In this document: positions 31,101 to 38,090 of the stretch, one piece after another
How positions within the stretch are numbered: the first letter of the stretch is position 1
Layout: each line of letters opens with the position of its first letter
From: Paenibacillus sp. V4I3
GTDB taxonomy: Bacteria; Bacillota; Bacilli; Paenibacillales; NBRC-103111
NCBI RefSeq assembly: GCF_030817215.1
Contig: NZ_JAUSZA010000001.1
Coordinates: 1,834,501 to 1,898,500, forward strand
Reading direction: 5' to 3'
DNA: 64,000 nt
The notes under the pieces: generated by a model
What the model was told of the DNA's origin: nothing
Databases searched by the model: none
The model's input: only the letters and a program-made list of their open reading frames with translations
Program-made: the position numbers and the translations under genes

Positions 31101-34100
31101 TCGGCAACCATCGAATTGACCTGAAGTATGCGGAAGTCGATGGGGCAACCGCCTATACGGTACAATACGGCACATCACCCGATAACTTGCAGAATACATT
31201 GGCCGTAAGTGGTGGAAATGCGGCAGTAACCGGACTTAGTAATAATCAAGTTTATTATTTTAAGGTTGTTGCCATGAATGGCACCATTCAGACCGAATCA
31301 AGTGTAAAATCGGGTGCACCCCGCGATATCCAAGAACCGCAGCTGCTTTATTATGTGGATGCTGGAGACGGAAGTGCGGCTTTTTTAGAAGATGGAGAGT
31401 CTTTTGGGGCCTTCAACGGAGTGGAGGATCAAGCCTACGGGGTGGATCCGGTTACCGGGAATATGTGGGGCTATGTAGCAGACGGTGATTCCACTTGGGC
31501 CCGAACAGACGCCACCAGCAATTTCGAGACCATTCGGCAATATGACGGGAACGACTTGAATAAAGGGCTTGCCTATAAATTCAATCTTCCCAATGGGGCG
31601 TACCGGGTTACAGTCGGATTTTTCGATCCTTGGTCTGATATTAACCGCAAGATGGATTTGACCATTAACGGGATAACGACGTTAACTGATTATGTCATTG
31701 GCATTGGCCAGGAAGTAAAGCAGTTTGACTCCATCCATGTGTCGAATGGTCAGCTTGAAGTGAAGGTTCTCAAGAAGGCCGGCTCCAAGCCTATGCTAAG
31801 TTGGATCAAGGTAGAGAAGGAATTGTTGTATTATGTAGATGCCGGGGATTCAAGCCCTGATAAATTGGAAACAGGCGAGGAGCTTGGTGTCCGGAACGGC
31901 GGGGAAGATCAGGCCTATCAGGAAGATCCTTTGACTGGATACAAGTGGGGCTATGATGCCGATGATTCTCAAACCTGGGCAAACCAAAATGAGGATCGCT
32001 GGAACAGCATTCGCCAGTACGATGGCAATACAAACGGCAAAGGCTTAAGCTATCGATTTGAAGTGCCGAGCGGTCTGTATAATCTGGATCTGGGTTTCGA
32101 TGATCCCTGGGATAGTTCCGACCGAGTAATGGATCTTGAAGTAGAGGGACAAAAAGTCCTTACTAACTACTTGGTCGGATCGGGTCAAGACGTGAAACGG
32201 GTAGTGGGCATTTCCGTTACGGATGGAGTGCTTGACGTAAAGATCACGAAACAAGGAAACAGTAAGCCGCTTATCAGTTGGCTCATGGTTCAGCATGATA
32301 ACGGCATTCCCGTTCAACCGGTTATCAAACGCGTAGCTGAAGGGAATTCCCAGGTTACCCTGTATTTTGACGAGACCCTTAATGCCGCCTACGACATTGC
32401 TTATGGCACAGATGAAGGGAATCTTGCCAATCATGTTTCTGTACCGGGAAATGTCAATCATTATACGGTAGAGAACCTGACGAACGGCACACCGTATTAT
32501 TTTGGGATGACAACGGTTAGAGGGGACTTGTCCAGCGCCATATCCATTGTGAAAACATCGACTCCTGTGGGCCCTGCGGACCCTAATCTTTACTATTTTG
32601 TTGATGCAGGGGCGACGGCCGTTCAAAACGGAGTTACACTCGGTGTGAAACAATCGGTTCCTGATCAGACTTTTGGAGCGGACCCCATCTCCGGAAAAAC
32701 CTGGGGATACGTTGCGGACGACGGAAAAACCTGGGCCAAGAGTGATGAAACAGATCCTTATCTGTCGATTCGCCAATATGACGGAACTGATAACGGAAAG
32801 GGAATCGCTTATAAATTTGAAGTTCCACACGGAACTTATACCGTACAAATGGGTTTTGACGACCCTTGGGACTCGTCATCCCGTTTGATGGACATCTATA
32901 TTCAAAACGAGCTCAAACTTCAAAATTATTTGGTTGGCGACAAGCGGGAGTTCAAGGAATTTACTGTGGACGTGGATACGGACCAGCTTGACGTAAAGCT
33001 GGTTAAGGCAGGCTCCGACAAGCCTGCTGTAGGTTGGATTTCCGTCCGTTATGTGAAACCACTTCCAGAACCGGTCGATACAAGTCATAAGCTTTGGTAC
33101 AAATTCAACGAGGGCAGCGGGACAACGGTTAACGATTCTACCGGAAACGGCCATACTGGTACACTGAGTCAAGGCGCCTCATGGGGAACAGCAAAAAATG
33201 GCAGTGGTGCTGTCACGCTGAACGGAAGCAACGGCTTCGTACAGCTGCCAAATGGGATTCTGGCTGATATAACGGATGTCACGGTGGCAACGAATGTGTT
33301 TATCGATCCAACAATCAGCAATCCTTACTGGATCTTTACGTTTGGTTCAGCCGAGGACCCTGGTTCGGCTTCTGGTACGAAATATTTTGGTATGCTGACT
33401 GATGGAGGCGGCAATTCCCGTGTCAGCATCACGAATGACAGATGGTCCGCGGAACAGAACGCAGCGAAGGGGTCTTCCATCTCCAAGGGCGTGTGGAAGA
33501 ATGTCGCTGTGACCTTATCCGGCACAACCATGACTTTCTATGAGGATGGGAGCAAGATTGCCGAAAAATCGAACGTAACGCTGTCTCCCAAGGATATGGA
33601 AGCGACTATAGCCAACTATATCGGCAAGCCTGCTTATCCCGCAGATCATTACTTGAAAGGGCAGATTTCGGATTTTCGCTTATATAACCGTGCCTTATCT
33701 GCCGATGAAATTAAGCATGTATGGATCGAGTCTCTGACCGACAGCGAGGCGGTTCAGGCGGTTAAAGAAGGGCTTAGTCTCGGCGATACTACGGCTGTGG
33801 TCAGCAACTTGACACTCCCGACTACCTATGCAGCCGGAGTGAATATAACATGGAGCTCCGATCGTACGGATCTTATTGCTATTGATGGCAAAGTGACCAG
33901 GCCGTTAGACACAGATACAACTGTTCATTTAACAGCAAGTATCACTAAAGGGTCTGCGACGGACACTAAGACCATTGCGGTAACCGTTTTGAAAGCAGGA
34001 GATGTGGTAGGACTGGATTCCCAATCTTATGTGTTGTTCTTTAACCAAACACACAAGACGATAGTCACTGTAACCCATGCAGATGGGTCCGTGGAAGATG

Positions 34101-37100
34101 TTACGGGTACAGCAACGTTTGAATCCTCGGATCCGAACGTCGCCGAAGTGGACGGTTCGGGAATAGTGACCGGGCTCCATAAAGGGACCGCAGTTATTAA
34201 GGTTGCTTACAATGGAGAGACATACCAAGCGACTGTAACGGTAAAAAATGAAATGCTGCTTTGGTATAAACTGGATGAAACCAGCGGTACTTCTGCTATT
34301 GACTCATCGGGGAATGGGAATGACGGTGTACTCAAAGACGGCGCAACCTGGGGACAAGGAATTGGAGGCACCTCCCTTCAATTAGGCGGTGGTTATAATG
34401 GCGCATATGTGCAAATGCCGAATAACCTTCTCCAGGGGGTTGACGATTTAACGATATCGGCCTTCATGAAGATGGATGCAACTGCGGCGGCGCCGCAATG
34501 GTTGGCGACATTCAGCAACACGAACAATGGATACATCTACTTCGCGCCGACGCTGAGCGGCAGGTTCAGATACTCCATCACGCCTACGAATTGGAGCGGA
34601 GAGAGTGGCGTAGCCAGCAGTTCGATTCCTGTCAATTCTTGGAGGCAGGTCGCGGTGACCTATTCTTCCTTGACAGGTACCGCCACCTTGTTTGTGGACG
34701 GGGTTGCTGTACAAACCAATGTGATTTCAAAAAAACCGAGCAGTCTGGAACCGACCAATGCCAACTTTATCGGTAAGCCGTGGCCTAATTATGGCGACCC
34801 TTATTTTAAAGGCAATGTCAGCGACTTCCGCTTATACAACAGAGCATTGGACGCATCGGAAATTCAGGCGATCTATGGAAGCAAGCTGAGCGATATGTTT
34901 TTAACAGATCAGATGGACCTGACGCTCGGGGATACCAGCGCTGTACAAGACAACTTGACGCTCCCGACCAGAGGTTTGTATGGAAGTGCCATCACCTGGA
35001 CTTCGAGCAATGAAGCTGTGGTCAATAGTCAGACAGGTAAGGTAACACGTCCTGCAGCTGTCGCCGGTAACGCAACGGTAACGCTGACGGCGACCATCAG
35101 TAATGGCCAATCAACAGCAACCAAAACCTTTACTGTAACCGTCATTAAGCAGCTTGCAGATGCTGAGAAATTAAAACACGATGCTGAGAACCTGACGGTA
35201 CATAACATTAACGATGTCCGCGACAATCTGACATTGCCTGTAAAAGGTGACTACGGCTCCTTGATTTCATGGTCCTCTGAGGATCCTGCCGTTGTTACAC
35301 CAACCGGTGAGGTGAAACGTCCCGCAGCAGGTACCGGAGATGTGGAAATCAAATTAACGGCAACGCTCAGGATGAATGATGAGGTTCTTACCAAAGCGTT
35401 CTCGGCACATGTCAAGATGTTGCCCGCCAAGCCGAATTATGCAGGCTATCTGTTTGCCTACTTTATCGGCGAAGGCACGAAAGATGGTGAACAGCTCTAC
35501 CTGGCATCGAGTAATGGGAATGATCCGCTGCACTGGAACAATTTGAACAGCGGCAAACCTGTATTTACCTCTCACTTGGGTGAGAAAGGGGTTAGAGATC
35601 CCTCTATTGTTAGGTCACCGGATGGTGATAAGTTCTACATGATCGCAACAGATCTAAATATTAATAACAACGGAGATTGGACCCGGGCTCAAACAACAGG
35701 CAGCACTTCCCTGTTGATCTGGGAATCTTCGGACCTGATTCATTGGTCCAACCAAAGGCTGGTTAAGGTATCTTCCGATTTGGCAGGAAATACTTGGGCA
35801 CCGGAAGCGTTCTATGATAAAACGACTGGAGAATATGTGGTATTCTGGGCATCGAAGATCTACAGTGATGCCACTAAGTCGGGCAGTCCGAACGAAAGAA
35901 TGATGTACGCGAAGACGCGGAATTTTTATACTTTTACGGAAGCCCAAGAGTATTACAACCCCGGTTATTCGGTCATTGATACAACGATGATTGAAAACAA
36001 CGGGAAGATTTACAGATTTACCAAGGATGAACGTGATTTAAACGCTGCCACTTCACCTAACGGCAAGATGGTATTCGAGGAATCAGGCAACTCCATTTTC
36101 GGCAACTTCACCATGATTAAAGAAGGAATCGGGAAAGGGAGCATTCCTGCGGGAGAAGGACCGCTGGTTTTCAAGGCTAACGGAGAAAATAAATGGTATC
36201 TGTTTATCGATTATTTTTCCGGTGGGGGCTACAAGCCTTTCTACACCACTGATTTGGATTCCGGCATATGGACCCCGGTTTCAAGCGGATACAGCCTCCC
36301 GATACCGACGCCGAGGCATGGAACGGTGCTGCCGATCACAGCGGAAGAGTTGGCGAGAATCAATGGAACGCTACCGGTAGAAGTTGCACCTGTGGTTGGT
36401 GAAGTGACTAACGTGACGATGGATCAGCAGGCTCTCACGTTAATTCCGGGGCAGATGGCACAATTGAAGGCGACCGTTGTCCCCGATCTTGCAGGGAACA
36501 AGACCGTCCTGTGGTCAAGCAGCAATGAATCTGTTGCCAAAGTCAACAACACGGGAACCGTAACCGCAATCGGCAATGGAACTGCTACGATTACGGCGAC
36601 CACGGTGGATGGTGGAAGGATTGCCACGGCTCAGGTTACGGTTCAGGAAGCAGGCACTGTACCTGTAATACCACCAACGACTACCGATGACGCTCCTGCC
36701 GGTTGGGTGAACAAAGACATTACGTTAACTCTCACGGCTAGTGACAACGGCTCTGGCGTAGCCGGCACCTACTACACCATGGATGGCGGTGTAGAGCAAC
36801 AAGGCACCTCCGTTGCCATCACGGCCGAGGGCAATCATACGATCTCGTATTGGAGTGTTGACAAGGTAGGCAACGCCGAATCCCCCCATTCGGCGGTTGT
36901 ACAACTGGATAAAACTTCCCCAACCATCACAGGCGCTCCGACGACCAGCGCAAACGCGAGTGGTTGGTACCCCAGTAATGTGACGGTTCATTTCACCTGT
37001 ACGGATGCCTTGTCAGGTACTGTTAGCTGCGCGCAGGATAGCACCATCTCTACCGAGGGCGCTAACCAAAGGGTACAGGGAGATGCGGCGGACAGTGCAG

Positions 37101-37804
37101 GGAATACTGCTTCTGTTACAGTGAACGGTATTAACATCGACAAAACGGCACCGATAACGTCCGATAATGCTCCCGCAGGCTGGTCGAACAAAGACGTTAC
37201 AGTAACGTTCGCGGCTAGCGACAACGGCTCTGGCGTAGCCGGCACCTACTACACCGTGGATGGCGGTGCAGAGCAACAAGGCACCTCCGTTGCCATCACG
37301 GCCGAGGGCAATCATACGGTCTCGTATTGGAGCGTTGACAAGGTAGGCAATATTGAGTCACCACATACGGCAGTAGTGCAAATTGATAAAACGGCACCTA
37401 CACTGAATTTGGTTTTGGATAAAACTACTTTGTGGCCGCCAAATCATCAATTGATTATTGTGAAAGCAAATGTTGGCACCAATGATAGCCTTTCTGGAAT
37501 CTCATCTATTGTTCTTACATCCATCACAAGCAACGAACCTGATAATGGGTTAAGTGATGGAGATCAGTCAAAAGACATCCAAGGCGCAAACATCGGTACA
37601 TTGGATACTGAATTTATGCTTCGTGCTGAAAAATCTGACAATGATAACAATAACGATAACAACAACGATAACCAAAACGATAAAAATAAGGAAAAGGACA
37701 AAGGACGAATATACACCATCACCTATACAGCTATTGATTTTGCAGGAAATAAAACGACCAATACAGCGACCGTTAAAGTTTCTAATAACCAATCTAGCAA
37801 GTAA
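28127..37804 (+). CDS. Giant secreted modular glycosidase: GH30-like plus GH43-like domains
   Basis: A 3,225-residue exported protein; signal peptide 1-27. Order by approximate bases: GH30-like domain 28.2-29.75 kb (FQTIDNFGASDAWS; acid/base Glu206 in SPINEPTWDW, nucleophile Glu355 in WMSEYC); three fibronectin III-like repeats; a concanavalin-like domain 30.57-31.06; another FnIII; malectin-like beta-sandwiches at 31.35-31.82, 31.83-32.29 and 32.59-33.06; LamG-like domains at 33.1-33.7 and 34.25-34.9; atrophied and Big_2 Ig domains; GH43-like five-blade propeller 35.4-36.36 kb (Asp2491 in RDPS, Asp2618 in VIDTTM, Glu2677 in GEGP); Big_2; OmpL47-like repeats; Asn/Asp-rich low-complexity segment near the end. 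The closest GH30 group I recall is endo-beta-1,6-galactanase, so arabinogalactan side chains are a reasonable substrate guess, but xylan or other glycans remain possible. The ATG at 28127 follows AAGGAGG; an upstream in-frame TTG at 28091 does not. Confidence 0.9.
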   Translation: MLKRTLAMITSVLVAASPIAPTVTHAADVNRTLVNINASSTFQTIDNFGASDAWSMDPIGKEWSESNKEKIADLLFSQDKGIGLSSWRFNIGAGSNDTDESIITIPWRRAESFKKDESSAYDWSKQAGQQWFLKAANDRGVKDLIAFVNSPPVWMTKNGHAQPDATVGSTNLKSGYEGKFAGFLTDVMDHFDKSGIHFNYISPINEPTWDWNGAGQEANRYNNTDVINVINSLYAELQNKNITTKISAPDGVEILSLLDDAKYAQFMATSQNPNDNKLQYQGGSNKLNVGKFREYIKDLLGNPEIASKISNKIASHSYWSDTVSDRNGDRLGELRKLLWENLQSTLPGSSYWMSEYCILGDVGEMQGNGRDLGIDPALLIARTIHYDLSVANASAWQWWTAVSKGDYKDGLIYTDYGMPGDEQSIYSSKMLWALGNYSKFIRPGAKRIAMTGLAENDPKGLMGSSYLHEGNNKMTSVFVNYTNEDKPVTVQLNQLPEGKKVYHLTPYVTNANESLAQHDMVTADADGAFQYTIPARSIVTLDGSYAAANQAPEKPGIDSVKSLNKAAEIKINDVSKAESYKIVYGTSPDNMNRTAGPVTGSNYTLLGLENNSIYYIAVIAVNHNGDSSPSDTVSVTPKLSPPQQVSANPTDGGVEIQFSADPNVPHYLAKWGTSSGAYNGTVEIAGQDGIYKGTLTGLTNGSPYYVAIQAQDGVDTSSLSPEMIVTPTIQPPSKLIAIPGDGKVQLEFPEVQGVTQYSLEMTTENGAPNILELPTNSATVDHLTNGRSYSFRVSSVGVGGVGQPTANIQATPQAETVTWEDDFQNSTMNSYNPDVSVWKMENGLLKHQSGGDNQGELSIKNINMIDGMISVTAKHSELGADWGIVFRGTDYNHAYAFGFENDALFLRKNGTNMTNSKAFSAKLNQLYPLKVVLDGPHIQAYLDGELIFDVIDSSYSSGMVGLHSWSNAQFSYLKVTRADGLMKAPEIYTVHIGNHRIDLKYAEVDGATAYTVQYGTSPDNLQNTLAVSGGNAAVTGLSNNQVYYFKVVAMNGTIQTESSVKSGAPRDIQEPQLLYYVDAGDGSAAFLEDGESFGAFNGVEDQAYGVDPVTGNMWGYVADGDSTWARTDATSNFETIRQYDGNDLNKGLAYKFNLPNGAYRVTVGFFDPWSDINRKMDLTINGITTLTDYVIGIGQEVKQFDSIHVSNGQLEVKVLKKAGSKPMLSWIKVEKELLYYVDAGDSSPDKLETGEELGVRNGGEDQAYQEDPLTGYKWGYDADDSQTWANQNEDRWNSIRQYDGNTNGKGLSYRFEVPSGLYNLDLGFDDPWDSSDRVMDLEVEGQKVLTNYLVGSGQDVKRVVGISVTDGVLDVKITKQGNSKPLISWLMVQHDNGIPVQPVIKRVAEGNSQVTLYFDETLNAAYDIAYGTDEGNLANHVSVPGNVNHYTVENLTNGTPYYFGMTTVRGDLSSAISIVKTSTPVGPADPNLYYFVDAGATAVQNGVTLGVKQSVPDQTFGADPISGKTWGYVADDGKTWAKSDETDPYLSIRQYDGTDNGKGIAYKFEVPHGTYTVQMGFDDPWDSSSRLMDIYIQNELKLQNYLVGDKREFKEFTVDVDTDQLDVKLVKAGSDKPAVGWISVRYVKPLPEPVDTSHKLWYKFNEGSGTTVNDSTGNGHTGTLSQGASWGTAKNGSGAVTLNGSNGFVQLPNGILADITDVTVATNVFIDPTISNPYWIFTFGSAEDPGSASGTKYFGMLTDGGGNSRVSITNDRWSAEQNAAKGSSISKGVWKNVAVTLSGTTMTFYEDGSKIAEKSNVTLSPKDMEATIANYIGKPAYPADHYLKGQISDFRLYNRALSADEIKHVWIESLTDSEAVQAVKEGLSLGDTTAVVSNLTLPTTYAAGVNITWSSDRTDLIAIDGKVTRPLDTDTTVHLTASITKGSATDTKTIAVTVLKAGDVVGLDSQSYVLFFNQTHKTIVTVTHADGSVEDVTGTATFESSDPNVAEVDGSGIVTGLHKGTAVIKVAYNGETYQATVTVKNEMLLWYKLDETSGTSAIDSSGNGNDGVLKDGATWGQGIGGTSLQLGGGYNGAYVQMPNNLLQGVDDLTISAFMKMDATAAAPQWLATFSNTNNGYIYFAPTLSGRFRYSITPTNWSGESGVASSSIPVNSWRQVAVTYSSLTGTATLFVDGVAVQTNVISKKPSSLEPTNANFIGKPWPNYGDPYFKGNVSDFRLYNRALDASEIQAIYGSKLSDMFLTDQMDLTLGDTSAVQDNLTLPTRGLYGSAITWTSSNEAVVNSQTGKVTRPAAVAGNATVTLTATISNGQSTATKTFTVTVIKQLADAEKLKHDAENLTVHNINDVRDNLTLPVKGDYGSLISWSSEDPAVVTPTGEVKRPAAGTGDVEIKLTATLRMNDEVLTKAFSAHVKMLPAKPNYAGYLFAYFIGEGTKDGEQLYLASSNGNDPLHWNNLNSGKPVFTSHLGEKGVRDPSIVRSPDGDKFYMIATDLNINNNGDWTRAQTTGSTSLLIWESSDLIHWSNQRLVKVSSDLAGNTWAPEAFYDKTTGEYVVFWASKIYSDATKSGSPNERMMYAKTRNFYTFTEAQEYYNPGYSVIDTTMIENNGKIYRFTKDERDLNAATSPNGKMVFEESGNSIFGNFTMIKEGIGKGSIPAGEGPLVFKANGENKWYLFIDYFSGGGYKPFYTTDLDSGIWTPVSSGYSLPIPTPRHGTVLPITAEELARINGTLPVEVAPVVGEVTNVTMDQQALTLIPGQMAQLKATVVPDLAGNKTVLWSSSNESVAKVNNTGTVTAIGNGTATITATTVDGGRIATAQVTVQEAGTVPVIPPTTTDDAPAGWVNKDITLTLTASDNGSGVAGTYYTMDGGVEQQGTSVAITAEGNHTISYWSVDKVGNAESPHSAVVQLDKTSPTITGAPTTSANASGWYPSNVTVHFTCTDALSGTVSCAQDSTISTEGANQRVQGDAADSAGNTASVTVNGINIDKTAPITSDNAPAGWSNKDVTVTFAASDNGSGVAGTYYTVDGGAEQQGTSVAITAEGNHTVSYWSVDKVGNIESPHTAVVQIDKTAPTLNLVLDKTTLWPPNHQLIIVKANVGTNDSLSGISSIVLTSITSNEPDNGLSDGDQSKDIQGANIGTLDTEFMLRAEKSDNDNNNDNNNDNQNDKNKEKDKGRIYTITYTAIDFAGNKTTNTATVKVSNNQSSK
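36744..36873 (+). repeat. 130-bp near-identical internal repeat, copy 1
   Basis: Pairs with 37221-37350. Only four differences were seen across 130 bases, all single substitutions. It encodes the core of an OmpL47-like domain (NGSGVAGTYYTMDGG). Confidence 0.85.
37221..37350 (+). repeat. 130-bp near-identical internal repeat, copy 2
   Basis: Second copy of the unit at 36744-36873, encoding NGSGVAGTYYTVDGG. The intervening 347 bases encode an unrelated Cys-containing module, so only this core is homogenised. Confidence 0.85.
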
Positions 37805-37845
37805 GGGTGGCGTAGCTGTAAGTATTTAAAAAAAGAAAATCGGAG

Positions 37846-38019
37846 GACAATCTTTACGGATTTGCGGACAGGTCAGAAGTCGCATCCTATGCGAAGCAAA
37901 GCGTAGCTACGCTAATCAAGAATGGAATTATCTACGGGGACGGCAGCAGAATCAATCCGCTCGGGAATGCAACGAGGGCAGAAACAGCAGTGCTTATGTA
38001 TAGAATATACAACAAGTAG
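37846..38019 (+). pseudogene. Relic of an S-layer homology (SLH) domain
   Basis: A stop-terminated frame of 58 codons without a start reads FADRSEVASYAKQSVATLIK and then NGIIYGDGSRINPLGNATRA, ETAVLMYRIYNK. This is the classic last SLH repeat, which anchors exported proteins to wall polysaccharide. It is in a different frame from the giant glycosidase, begins 41 bases after its stop, and has no start codon in position. Only one of the usual three SLH repeats remains. The simplest reading is that the glycosidase once ended in an SLH anchor, later cut off by deletion and frameshift. Confidence 0.8.
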
Positions 38020-38029
38020 GCATTACTGG

Positions 38030-38060
38030 ACCATTAGCATCATTATGCTAATGGTCTTTT
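38030..38060 (+). terminator. Terminator after the glycosidase and SLH relic
   Basis: Perfect 11-bp stem, ACCATTAGCAT with ATGCTAATGGT, 4-base loop CATT, followed by CTTTTTG. It lies after the SLH relic, as expected if the relic was once the 3' end of the gene. Confidence 0.9.
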
Positions 38061-38090
38061 TGCGTATCATAGCATGAGTAATACGAAGCT

